Part shown: positions 1 through 7,114 of the stretch, piece after piece | Layout: each line of letters opens with the position of its first letter | How positions within the stretch are numbered: position 1 is the first letter of the stretch | Assembly (NCBI RefSeq): GCF_008630535.1 | Contig: NZ_VWPH01000003.1 | Span: 434,001-498,000 of the forward strand | Length of the DNA stretch: 64,000 bases | Direction of reading: 5' to 3' | Origin: Saccharopolyspora hirsuta | GTDB lineage: Bacteria > Actinomycetota > Actinomycetes > Mycobacteriales > Pseudonocardiaceae | Notes under the pieces: generated by a model | What the model saw: only the letters and a program-made list of their open reading frames with translations | Database searches by the model: none | Told to the model about the DNA's origin: nothing | Position numbers and translations under genes: made by a program

Positions 1-893
1 TGGTTCTCGATGATCGGCCGACCGAAGGTCTCGCGCTGCTGCGCGTACTCCAGCGCCGTCTCGTAGGCCGCCCGCGCGATGCCGACCGCCTGCGCGCCGA
101 CCGCCGGGCGGGAGAGCTCGAAGGTCTTCATCGCCGCCTGCGAGCTGGCCTTGGTGCCCTCGCGGGACCGGGCCAGGCGCTCGTCCAGCTTCTCCTTGCC
201 GCCCAGCAGGCAGCTGCCGGGCACGCGGACGTCGTCCAGGAACACGTCGGCGGTGTGCGAGGCGCGCAGCCCGTGCTTCTTGATCTTGCTGGGCGACTCC
301 AGGCCCTTCGTGCCCGGCGGGACCACGAACGCGGCCTGGCCGCGGGAACCCAGCTCGGGGTCCACCACCGCCTGCACCACGTGCACGTTGGCGATGCCGC
401 CGTTGGTCGCCCACGCCTTCTGGCCGTTGAGCACCCACTCGTCCTTGGCCTCGTCGTAGACCGCGCGGGTGCGCATCGCCGAGACGTCGGAACCGGCGCC
501 CGGCTCCGACGAGCAGAACGCCGCCACCTTCGGGTCGTCCACGTCGCCGTAGCACTGCGGGACCCATTCGGCGAGCTGGTCGGGGGTGCCCGCGGCGAAG
601 ATCCCGGCCACCGCGAGGGTCGTGCCGAAGATCGCCATGCCGATGCCGCCGTCGCCCCAGAACAGCTCCTCGTTCGCGATCGGCAGCGACAGGCCGGTGT
701 CGTCGGCCCAGAAGGTGGCCAGCGTCTCGAAGCCGTAGAGCCCGATCTTGGCCGCCTCCTGGATGATCGGCCAGGGCGTCTCCTCGCGCTCGTCCCACTC
801 CCGCGCGGCCGGGCGGATGGTCTGCTCGGCGAAGCCGTGCACCCAGTCCCGCAGCTCCTGCTGCTCCTCGCTGAGTTCCAGGGAAAAAGTCAT
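1..893 (-). CDS. acyl-CoA dehydrogenase (partial, C-terminus outside window)
   Basis: The reading frame is open from the ATG at 893 to the window edge, giving 297 N-terminal residues of a flavin-dependent acyl-CoA dehydrogenase, which introduces the alpha-beta double bond in beta-oxidation. The sequence shows the family N-terminal helical domain, the segment AAFCSSEPGAGSDVSAMRTR typical of the FAD/substrate-binding beta domain, WVLNGQKAWATNGG, and the start of the C-terminal helical domain (QAVGIARAAYETALEYAQQR). A GAGGAG ribosome-binding site lies just upstream. It follows the SCP2-domain gene by 33 bp on the same strand, so the two are probably cotranscribed and under the tandem palindromes at 1707-1743. 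The catalytic Glu cannot be checked because the C-terminus is missing. Substrate chain length is unknown; sterol side chain or fatty acid are both possible. Confidence 0.93.
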   Translation of the reverse strand, partial: MTFSLELSEEQQELRDWVHGFAEQTIRPAAREWDEREETPWPIIQEAAKIGLYGFETLATFWADDTGLSLPIANEELFWGDGGIGMAIFGTTLAVAGIFAAGTPDQLAEWVPQCYGDVDDPKVAAFCSSEPGAGSDVSAMRTRAVYDEAKDEWVLNGQKAWATNGGIANVHVVQAVVDPELGSRGQAAFVVPPGTKGLESPSKIKKHGLRASHTADVFLDDVRVPGSCLLGGKEKLDERLARSREGTKASSQAAMKTFELSRPAVGAQAVGIARAAYETALEYAQQRETFGRPIIEN

Positions 894-926
894 CGTCTTC
901 CGCTCCTCGGGAAGTCGTTGCCGGGC

Positions 927-1484
927 TTATGCCTTGGGGATCTGGAAGAGCTTGGTGAGTCCGGCGGCGAAGCCGAGGTCCCCGGCGACCTTGAGCTTGC
1001 CCTTCATGAACAGCATCGGGGCGGATGCGTTGCCGGAGGCCAGCTTCAGGAACTCGGTCGGCGTGACCGTGATGGTGACCCGCGGTTCGCGCTGCGGGTC
1101 CTTGCTGACCTCGCACCTGCCGTCGGCCAGCACGCACTCGTAGCGCAGCAGGTCGTCGTCGGTGCCGATCCGCCAGCGCACCACGGCCTCGGTCTTGCCC
1201 GCCTTGTCCGACTTGTAGTGCTCGCCCATCCGGCGGAACACCTCGTCGAGGATGCGCTCGCGCAGTTCCGGGCGGGCCATCACGGCTTCGACCTGGTCGT
1301 CCGAGGCGCGCGAGATCAGCCGCGCGAACTGCTCCGGGCGCAGCGCGCTGAGGTCGACCTCGGTGTCGCTGCCGGCGATCTCGGAGGCGGCCTCCAGCAG
1401 CATGACGAACTCGTCCTTGCCGATCTTCTTCGGATCGACCTCGCCGAGCGCGGCGATCGGATCGGTCTCGGGCATCTTCGCCAC
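927..1484 (-). CDS. SCP2 sterol-binding domain protein
   Basis: This 185-residue protein ends in an SCP2-type lipid-binding fold (about residues 75-185). The pattern is polar substrate-shielding beta strands (VVRWRIGTDDDLLRYECVLADG, PRVTITVTPTEFLKLASG) followed by the family FMKGKLKVAGD segment near the end. The first 70 residues are acidic and helical. SCP2 proteins bind acyl-CoAs or sterols non-covalently; the direct evidence here is the fold pattern and the position immediately upstream of an acyl-CoA dehydrogenase, suggesting a lipid carrier or accessory in the same pathway. It is the first gene of a minus-strand operon whose promoter region (1485-1802) carries the tandem TACTCGCGAGTA-type palindromes. 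The ligand is not determinable. Confidence 0.9.
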   Translation of the reverse strand: MAKMPETDPIAALGEVDPKKIGKDEFVMLLEAASEIAGSDTEVDLSALRPEQFARLISRASDDQVEAVMARPELRERILDEVFRRMGEHYKSDKAGKTEAVVRWRIGTDDDLLRYECVLADGRCEVSKDPQREPRVTITVTPTEFLKLASGNASAPMLFMKGKLKVAGDLGFAAGLTKLFQIPKA

Positions 1485-1505
1485 CTCTCAATGCCTGTCT
1501 GCGGT

Positions 1506-1629
1506 CGTTCTGCTCGGGTGGTCGCTCAGCGGAACCTGAGTGCTCCCCCGGGCTGCGGGTGTCCCTCCTGATGTATGTCCCGTACAACGGCGGAGGGACC
1601 GTCCTCGCCGGGAAACCACTCAGAGCCCG
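1506..1629 (+). repeat. structured repeat core, copy lacking terminal repeats
   Basis: This segment aligns with the interior of the element at 22606-22874, from CGTTCTGC through GGAACCTGAG, ATGTATG and ACCGTCCTCGCC. It keeps three nested helices: CTGAGTG/CACTCAG (1536-1542 with 1617-1623), CCCGG/CCGGG (1547-1551 with 1608-1612) and GTCCCTCC/GGAGGGAC (1561-1568 with 1592-1599). The innermost loop is TGTA...TACA. The paired bases differ from the other copies while pairing is kept. No terminal inverted repeats were found here, so this is a decayed or partial copy. It occupies most of the gap between the SCP2 gene and the TetR gene. Confidence 0.75.
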
Positions 1630-1706
1630 GTCCCTTCGGGCACGAGCTCCAAGCGGCTGGCGCCGCTTGCCCGAGCGCGGACGGCTTCGCCGACAGTGTC
1701 TCAGGC

Positions 1707-1743
1707 TTACCTACTCGCGAGTAAGACTACGTTCGAGTAGGTT
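1707..1743. promoter_or_regulatory. tandem palindromic operators, probable TetR binding sites
   Basis: A perfect 12-bp palindrome TACTCGCGAGTA is centred between 1717 and 1718. A second, imperfect site CTACGTTCGAGTAG (1727-1740) is centred 16 bp further on. The first matches the core of the 26-bp palindrome at 4889-4914 (TACCCGCGGGTA) with one Y/R change per half. The pair lies between divergent SCP2/acyl-CoA dehydrogenase and TetR genes. A plausible TetR -10 box, TAGCCT, lies at 1779-1784. The inference is autoregulation plus control of the catabolic operon. Confidence 0.7.
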
Positions 1744-1802
1744 CGAAGGCAAGCGACCAGCGGGGACCGGTTTTGATCTAGCCTGAGCTGGAGCAGACCA
1801 GC

Positions 1803-2462
1803 GTGCGAGGTGAGATGGTTCAGGACAACGGCCGCCCCCGGTCGCGGCGCCTGCCGCGGGCGGTCCGCGAGCGGCAGATCCTGGACGCCGCGGTGGAGGT
1901 GTTCGCCGCGCACGGCTTCCACGCCGCGTCGATGGACGAGATCTCCGAGGTCGCGGGCATCTCCAAGCCGATGCTCTACGCCTACCTCGGGACCAAGGAC
2001 GAACTGTTCGTCGCCTGCATCCGGCGCGAAGCGGCGCGGCTGATCGAGGCCATCGGCACCGCGGTGGAAGCCGGGCTGAACCCGGCCGAGCAGCTGTGGC
2101 GCGGCCTGCGGGTGTTCTTCGAGTACGTGCAGGAGAACCAGGCGGGCTGGTCGGTGCTGCACCGGCAGGCCAACGTGCAGGGCGACCCGTTCGTCAGCGA
2201 GCTCTCCGAGTGGCGGGAGCGGGCGACCAGCCTGATCGCGGCGCTGCTGGCGCGGGCGACGGAGGGCTCGGCGCAGCCGATGCAGGCGGAGCAGACGGAA
2301 CCGTTCGCGGCGGCCCTGGTCGGCGCGGGCGAGGCGCTGGTGGAGTGGTGGTTCGAGCACCCCGAGCACGCGGCCGACGGCATGGCGATGCGCCTGATGA
2401 ACATGGTCTGGATGGGCTTCAGCGACCTCGTCGAGGGCCGCTCCTGGACCCCGAAGTCCTGA
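1803..2462 (+). CDS. TetR/AcrR-family transcriptional repressor
   Basis: The 219-residue protein starts with a basic arm and a TetR helix-turn-helix (about residues 16-62: RQILDAAVEVFAAHGF, MDEISEVAGISKPMLYAYLGTKDELF). A helical ligand-binding domain follows, with many acidic and aromatic residues. GTG at 1803 was chosen because GGAG at 1790-1793 gives a 9-nt spacing; ATG at 1815 is an in-frame alternative 4 codons downstream. Related actinobacterial repressors near fadA/fabG/maoC genes sense acyl-CoAs, so the ligand here may be an acyl-CoA, but this is inference. Its operators are probably the palindromes at 1707-1743 and 4889-4914, which tie it to both flanking catabolic operons. Confidence 0.92.
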   Translation: MRGEMVQDNGRPRSRRLPRAVRERQILDAAVEVFAAHGFHAASMDEISEVAGISKPMLYAYLGTKDELFVACIRREAARLIEAIGTAVEAGLNPAEQLWRGLRVFFEYVQENQAGWSVLHRQANVQGDPFVSELSEWRERATSLIAALLARATEGSAQPMQAEQTEPFAAALVGAGEALVEWWFEHPEHAADGMAMRLMNMVWMGFSDLVEGRSWTPKS

Positions 2463-2565
2463 CCCGGCGCACCTTCCGCTGAAATCGCACGTCCGAGTGC
2501 GGCGGAACTCGCGCTCGTCGGCGTGCCGGAACCCGTGGACGTCGTCCGGTCCGGGGCGAACTCCC

Positions 2566-2609
2566 GCGATTTCAATGGAAATCGGAGGTCCGATTTCCAT
2601 TGAAATCGC
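2566..2609. repeat. 44-bp dispersed palindrome (GCGATTTCAATGG type)
   Basis: The palindrome runs GCGATTTCAATGGAAATCGG, then a short centre, then its complement. Near-identical 44-bp copies lie at 45145-45188 and, fused to the deleted element, at about 19021-19058; a decayed copy lies at 53144-53186. Here it separates the convergent ends of the TetR and MaoC genes and could act as a bidirectional terminator. Its outer sequence resembles the ends of the 270-bp element. Confidence 0.85.
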
Positions 2610-2615
2610 ATCGGA

Positions 2616-3446
2616 CTAGCGGATCGAGCCGAGCAGGTGCGGCTTGCCGGAGCGGGAGCGGAGGGCGAAGGCCCAGCCGGACTCCTCTCGGCGGGCCGCG
2701 AAGTCCACAGTGGAGGGCAGGAGCAGCGGTTTGCGGAACTCGACGTCCACTGTGCACTGACCGGGGAGGCGTTCCGCGAAGGCCGCCAGGCAGCGCGCCT
2801 CCGACCACATGCCGTGCGCGATCGCGCGGCGGAAGCCGAAGGCCTTGGCCGCCAAGGAGTTCAGGTGGATCGGGTTGCGGTCGCCGGACACCGCCGCGTA
2901 CCGGCGTCCGATGTCGCCGGGAACCCGCCACGTCGCCGTCGGCTCCCCCGCCAGGTCGGCCGCGCGCTGCCCGGCGGCGTCCTCGGACCTCCCGCCGCGG
3001 CGCAGGTAGGTGCTGGTCTCCCGCCACACCACCTCGCCGCCCACCTCGGTCTCGGTGATCACGTCGAACTGCTTGCCCTTCGGGTGCGGGCGCAGGTCCG
3101 CCAGCCGCACCCGCTGGGTCAGCGCGTCGGTCACCAGCAGCGGCCGCTCCTGGCGGATGCTGTTGGCCACGTGCACCAGCCCGACCAGCGGGAACGGGAA
3201 ACCGGGGTCGGTCATCAGCCGCACCGACAGGCCGAACGACAGCACGTGCGGGTAGGTGATCGGCAGCTCGTCGCGCAGTCCGAACCCGCACACCCGGTCG
3301 TACTCGGCGAGGTGGTCGCGGTCGATCGCGACGTCCCGCCGCACGTACTCGGTGTCCGGCAGCCGGTCGCCGCGCCGCGCGGGGCCGGTCGCGACGGCCT
3401 TCGCGTACAGCGCGGTCAGCGAAGGCGCGGTGCTCACTTCAGGCAT
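2616..3446 (-). CDS. MaoC-type (R)-specific enoyl-CoA hydratase, HtdX-like
   Basis: This 276-residue protein has a double hot-dog arrangement. The C-terminal half carries the hydratase-2 signature AVSGDRNPIHLNSLAAKAFG at about residues 185-204, with catalytic Asp189 and His194 as expected for (R)-specific hydration of trans-2-enoyl-CoA. The N-terminal half lacks this motif and probably only contributes to the substrate tunnel. ATG at 3446 was chosen for its GGAG site 6 nt upstream; longer upstream starts would run into the hairpin at 3471-3516. It follows the long FabG gene on the same strand, and a divergent thiolase completes the set. The same order (hydratase, FabG4-like reductase, divergent FadA2-like thiolase) is known in mycobacteria as htdX-fabG4-fadA2, from memory. 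Confidence 0.9.
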   Translation of the reverse strand: MPEVSTAPSLTALYAKAVATGPARRGDRLPDTEYVRRDVAIDRDHLAEYDRVCGFGLRDELPITYPHVLSFGLSVRLMTDPGFPFPLVGLVHVANSIRQERPLLVTDALTQRVRLADLRPHPKGKQFDVITETEVGGEVVWRETSTYLRRGGRSEDAAGQRAADLAGEPTATWRVPGDIGRRYAAVSGDRNPIHLNSLAAKAFGFRRAIAHGMWSEARCLAAFAERLPGQCTVDVEFRKPLLLPSTVDFAARREESGWAFALRSRSGKPHLLGSIR

Positions 3447-3470
3447 GGGCAGCTCCGTTCCGTTGACGAG

Positions 3471-3516
3471 GTCGTGAGTGCGAGAACCGGCTCCAACCGG
3501 CTTTCGCACTCACGAC
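3471..3516. repeat. GTCGTGAGTGCG hairpin repeat, copy A
   Basis: A perfect 13-bp inverted repeat, GTCGTGAGTGCGA with TCGCACTCACGAC, encloses a loop rich in CCGG. It lies in the 73-bp gap between the fabG-like stop and the maoC-like start. Related hairpins occur at 44948-44993 and 45649-45694. It may reduce read-through from fabG into maoC. Confidence 0.8.
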
Positions 3517-3519
3517 CGC

Positions 3520-4857
3520 TCAGGCGCCGAGCAGGCTCTGGCCGCAGACGCGGACGACGTTGCCGTTCACCCCGGCCGACGCGGGGTTCGCGTACCAGGC
3601 GATGGTCTCCGCCACGTCCACCGGCTGGCCGCCCTGCGACATGCTGTTCATCCGGCGCCCCGCCTCGCGCACGAACAGCGGGATCGCCGCCGTCATCCGG
3701 GTTTCGATGAACCCGGGCGCGACCGCGTTGATGGTGGCGCCGCGTTCGGCCGCCAGCGGGGCGAAGGCCTGCACGTGCCCGATCACCCCGGCCTTGGACG
3801 CCGAGTAGTTGCCCTGGCCGACGTTGCCCGCGATGCCGCTCATCGAGGACACGCCGATGATCCGCCCGCCCGGCCGCAGCGGGGAGCCGTCCGCGAGCAG
3901 GACCTCGTCGATCCGCTCCTGCGAGGTCAGGTTCACCGCGAGCACCGCGTCCCACTGCTGCCGGGACATCCGGCCGATCGTCTTGTCGCGGGTGATGCCC
4001 GCGTTGTGCACCACGACGTCCAGGCCGTCGTGCCGCTGCGCGAAGTGCTCGGCGATCCGCCGGGGCGCGTCGTCGGCGGTGATGTCCAGCTGGAGCGTCG
4101 AGCCGTCGATGCGGTTGGCGACCGCGGCCAGCTCACCGCCCTGCGCGGGCACGTCCAGGCAGACCACGTGCGCGCCGTCGCGCGCCAGGGTTTCCGCGAT
4201 GGCCTCGCCGATGCCCCGCGAGGCGCCGGTGACCAGCGCGACCTTGCCCTGCAGCGGCTTCTCCCAGTCCACGTCCGGGATCTCGGCCGGGCCGATCCGC
4301 ACCACCTGCGCGGAGACGTAGGCGGACTTGGCCGACAGCAGGAAGCGCAGCGTGGACGCCAGCGCGCCCTCGGCGCCTTCGGCGACGTAGACCAGCTGCG
4401 CGGTCGCGCCGCGCTTGAGCTCCTTGCCCGCGGAGCGGACGAAACCCTCGAGCGCGCGCTGCGCAGCGGATTCCCGCCGGTCGGCGATGTTCTCCGGCGG
4501 CGTGCCGAGCACGATCACCCGGCCGCAGCGGTCGGTCTGCCGGATCGTCGGGCCGAAGAACTCGAACAGCTCGTGCAGCTGCTCGCTGCTGCGGATGCCG
4601 GTCGCGTCGAAGACCAGCGCCGCGTAGCGCTCGCCCTCGGCGGGGGTGCGGTGGACCTGGGCCTGGACGTCCTTGGTGACGGCCTCGATCGCGTCGCCGA
4701 GGCGGGAGCCGGGGGCGCCGCCGAGCAGCACGGGACCGGCGACCACCGGGTCGCCCGGCCGGTGGCGGCGGAGCGGGGTCGGTGCGGGCAGCCCGAGTCG
4801 CTTGACGACCTGCCGCCCGAGCGCGGACGAGGTGAACTGCTGGTACCGGTCGGCCAT
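3520..4857 (-). CDS. 3-oxoacyl-ACP/CoA reductase, long FabG4-type SDR
   Basis: The protein has 445 residues, against about 250 for classical FabG. Residues 1-200 form an extra flavodoxin-like N-terminal domain and residues 200-445 a complete short-chain dehydrogenase. The NAD(P)-binding motif TGASRGIG is at 210-217, the NAG motif at 285-287, and the catalytic serine cluster SSMS near 337-340 precedes Tyr351-x3-Lys355 (YSASK). This architecture matches high-molecular-weight FabG4 of mycobacteria, which prefers NADH and CoA esters. ATG at 4857 has GGGAG 5 nt upstream. The gene is divergent from the thiolase across the 26-bp palindrome at 4889-4914 and precedes the MaoC gene. Together these supply reduction, dehydration and thiolysis of 3-oxoacyl intermediates; the direction in the cell is not deducible. 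Confidence 0.93.
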   Translation of the reverse strand: MADRYQQFTSSALGRQVVKRLGLPAPTPLRRHRPGDPVVAGPVLLGGAPGSRLGDAIEAVTKDVQAQVHRTPAEGERYAALVFDATGIRSSEQLHELFEFFGPTIRQTDRCGRVIVLGTPPENIADRRESAAQRALEGFVRSAGKELKRGATAQLVYVAEGAEGALASTLRFLLSAKSAYVSAQVVRIGPAEIPDVDWEKPLQGKVALVTGASRGIGEAIAETLARDGAHVVCLDVPAQGGELAAVANRIDGSTLQLDITADDAPRRIAEHFAQRHDGLDVVVHNAGITRDKTIGRMSRQQWDAVLAVNLTSQERIDEVLLADGSPLRPGGRIIGVSSMSGIAGNVGQGNYSASKAGVIGHVQAFAPLAAERGATINAVAPGFIETRMTAAIPLFVREAGRRMNSMSQGGQPVDVAETIAWYANPASAGVNGNVVRVCGQSLLGA

Positions 4858-4888
4858 TGCCACTCCCACGGATGTCGGTAGCTCGACG

Positions 4889-4914
4889 TCTAACCTACCC
4901 GCGGGTAGGTTAGA
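4889..4914. promoter_or_regulatory. 26-bp perfect palindrome, probable TetR operator
   Basis: The two halves TCTAACCTACCCG and CGGGTAGGTTAGA are exact reverse complements, centred between 4901 and 4902. The site sits between the divergent fabG-like (start 4857) and thiolase (start 4952) genes, where it could overlap both promoters. Its core matches the palindrome at 1712-1723 beside the TetR gene. Confidence 0.82.
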
Positions 4915-4951
4915 TTGACCAGGGAACGACGCAGCAACCAGGGAGTCAGGC

Positions 4952-6232
4952 ATGGCCACCGCTCGACGAGTCGCGATCATCGGCGGCAACCGGATCCCGT
5001 TCGCCCGCTCCGGCGGCCCTTACGCCCGCGCCAGCAACCAGGACATGCTCACCGCGGCGCTGGACGGCCTGGTCGCGCGCTTCGGGCTGCAGGGCGAGCA
5101 GATCGGCGAGTTCGTGGCCGGTGCGGTGCTCAAGCACAGCCGCGACTTCAACCTCGCCCGCGAGACCGTGCTCGGCTCCAAGCTGGACCCGCGCACCCCC
5201 GCGCACGACGTGCAGATGGCCTGCGCGACCGGGCTGGAAGCCGTCGTGTCGGTGGCCAACAAGATCGCCCTCGGCCAGCTGGAGGTCGGCATCGCCGGTG
5301 GCGTCGACTCGGCCAGCGACGCGCCGATCGCGGTCAACGACGACCTGCGCCGCGTCCTGCTGCGGGCCAACCACGCCAAGACCGCGGCCGGTCGGCTCAA
5401 GGCGCTGGCCGGGGTCCGCCCGCAGCACGTCGTGCCGGAGATCCCGCGCAACGCCGAACCGCGCACCGGCCTGTCCATGGGCGAGCACGCCGCGAAGACC
5501 GCGCTGGCCTGGGAGATCAGCCGCGAGGCGCAGGACGAGCTGGCCGCGCGCAGCCACCAGCGGCTCGCCGCCGCCTACGAGCGCGGCTTCTTCGACGACC
5601 TGCTGACCTCCTACCAGGGCGTGGCCCGCGACCAGAACCTGCGCCCGGACAGCTCGGTCGAGAAGCTCGCCAAGCTCAAGCCGGTGTTCGGCCGCGGCGA
5701 GGGTGCGACCATGACGGCGGGCAACTCGACGCCGCTGACCGACGGTGCCGCCACGGTGCTGCTGGCCAGCGAGGAGTGGGCCGCGCAGCGGCGGCTCCCG
5801 GTGCTGGCGTACCTGGGCGACGTGGTGTCGGCGGCGGTGGACCACGTCAGCGGTGACGAGGGGCTGCTGATGGCCCCGGCGTACGCGGTGCCGCAGCTGC
5901 TCGACCGCGCGGGACTGGGACTCGGCGACTTCGACTTCTACGAGGTGCACGAGGCGTTCGCCTCGCAGGTCCTGGCCACCCTGAAGGCCTGGCAGGACCC
6001 GGAGTTCTGCGAGGACCGCCTCGGCCGCTCCGCGCCGCTGGGCGAGATCGACCCGGCGAAGCTGAACGTGGTCGGCTCGTCCCTGGCGGCGGGGCACCCC
6101 TTCGCCGCGACGGGCGGTCGCATCGTGGCCACCCTGGCGAAGCTCCTCGCCGAGAAGGGCTCCGGCCGCGGCCTGATCTCCGTCTGCGCGGCGGGCGGCC
6201 AGGGCATGACCGCGATCCTGGAACGCCCCTGA
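4952..6232 (+). CDS. acetyl-CoA acyltransferase (thiolase), FadA2/FadI-like
   Basis: This 426-residue thiolase shows all catalytic elements: nucleophilic Cys91 in VQMACATGLEAV, the His382 motif in LAAGHPFAATGGR, and Cys412 in SVCAAGGQGM. It cleaves 3-oxoacyl-CoA with CoA or runs in the condensing direction. The insertion after residue 120 (VNDDLRRVLLRANHAKT) and the overall length fit the longer FadI/FadA2 type rather than short biosynthetic thiolases. A GGGAG ribosome-binding site precedes the ATG. It is divergent from the FabG4-like gene and shares the 4889-4914 operator, so both are probably induced together. Confidence 0.94.
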   Translation: MATARRVAIIGGNRIPFARSGGPYARASNQDMLTAALDGLVARFGLQGEQIGEFVAGAVLKHSRDFNLARETVLGSKLDPRTPAHDVQMACATGLEAVVSVANKIALGQLEVGIAGGVDSASDAPIAVNDDLRRVLLRANHAKTAAGRLKALAGVRPQHVVPEIPRNAEPRTGLSMGEHAAKTALAWEISREAQDELAARSHQRLAAAYERGFFDDLLTSYQGVARDQNLRPDSSVEKLAKLKPVFGRGEGATMTAGNSTPLTDGAATVLLASEEWAAQRRLPVLAYLGDVVSAAVDHVSGDEGLLMAPAYAVPQLLDRAGLGLGDFDFYEVHEAFASQVLATLKAWQDPEFCEDRLGRSAPLGEIDPAKLNVVGSSLAAGHPFAATGGRIVATLAKLLAEKGSGRGLISVCAAGGQGMTAILERP

Positions 6233-6243
6233 CGCTCGACCGG

Positions 6244-6287
6244 TCGTGAGCGGCGGTGGTCGTCCTTGCCGCCATCGCCGCTCACGA
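6244..6287. terminator. bidirectional hairpin between convergent genes
   Basis: A 12-bp inverted repeat, TCGTGAGCGGCG with CGCCGCTCACGA, lies just after the thiolase stop and overlaps the stop codon of the convergent methyltransferase gene. There is no T-tract. It resembles the GTCGTGAGTG hairpins elsewhere in the window in its outer bases. Confidence 0.6.
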
Positions 6288-7040
6288 GGCGGGTTTGCGT
6301 GCCTCGACGAGGGTGCGGGTGGAGTGCGCGACGAAGGCGCCGTCGCGCTGGATCTGCTCGTGCAGGTCGCGCAGCCGGTCGAGGTGGGCGGCGACGGTGA
6401 AGCCGGGGACCGTCCAGATCACCTTGCGCAGGAAGTAGATCACCGCGCCGACGTCGAAGAACTCCGCGCGCAGCCGCTCGCAGCGCACGTCCACCACGTC
6501 CAGCCCGGCGGCGCGGGCGTCCGCGGCTTCCAGCTCCGGGTCGCGCTTGCGGCGGGCCTCGGGCTGCGGGCCGAGGAAGTGCTCCACCAGCTCCCACATG
6601 GTCCCCGGCCCCACGTGCTGGGCGAAGTAGGTCCCGCCCGGCCGCAGGACCCGCGCGATCTCCGACCACCACACGGTGGCCGGGTGCCGACTCGTCACCA
6701 GGTCGAACGCGGCGTCGGCGAACGGCAGCGGCGGCTCGTCGGGATCCGCGACGACGACCGCGCCCAGCGGGTGCAGCAGCCGCGTGGCCTTGGCGACGTT
6801 CGGCGGCCAGGACTCGGTGGCCACCACGACCGGCGGGAAGCTCGGCACCCCGGCCAGCACCTCCCCGCCCCCGGTCTGGACGTCGAGGGCCGCCGACGCC
6901 TGCGCCAAGCGCTGGCCCAGCAACCGCTGGTAGCCCCACGAAGGCCGCTGCTCGGTCGCCCGACCGTCCAACCAGGAGAAGTCCCAGCCCTCGACCGGCG
7001 CGGCCTCGCCCTCGGCCACCAGCTCCTCGAACGAACCCAT
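6282..7040 (-). CDS. class I SAM-dependent methyltransferase
   Basis: The 252-residue protein shows a methyltransferase-11-like core. A glycine-containing segment (DVQTGGGEVLAGV, about residues 76-88) corresponds to motif I, VVATE to the acidic end of strand 2, LPFADAAFDLVTSRH to motifs II/III, and IARVLRPGGTYFAQHVG to the post-motif region seen in small-molecule methyltransferases. Motif I is less canonical than usual (TGGGE rather than ExGxGxG). The substrate is unknown. The start at 7040 has a run of G directly upstream rather than a well-spaced site, so it is moderately certain. The stop lies inside the shared hairpin with the thiolase gene. Confidence 0.85.
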   Translation of the reverse strand: MGSFEELVAEGEAAPVEGWDFSWLDGRATEQRPSWGYQRLLGQRLAQASAALDVQTGGGEVLAGVPSFPPVVVATESWPPNVAKATRLLHPLGAVVVADPDEPPLPFADAAFDLVTSRHPATVWWSEIARVLRPGGTYFAQHVGPGTMWELVEHFLGPQPEARRKRDPELEAADARAAGLDVVDVRCERLRAEFFDVGAVIYFLRKVIWTVPGFTVAAHLDRLRDLHEQIQRDGAFVAHSTRTLVEARKPAS

Positions 7041-7114
7041 GCCCCCATCGTCCAACCCCGCGCCACCGGTTTTCGGGCGGTCTCCACCTGCGGAGGAAGG
7101 CCCGATGGCCGGGG

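Noticed and set aside
255..1571. Long + strand open frame of 438 codons
   Set aside because: It is antisense to the acyl-CoA dehydrogenase and SCP2 genes; the composition is Arg/Gly/Ala-rich as expected of a GC3 shadow frame.
1700..1760. Possible T-box or riboswitch upstream of TetR
   Set aside because: The conserved signals are palindromes at promoter distance, better explained as operators; no specifier or aptamer core visible.
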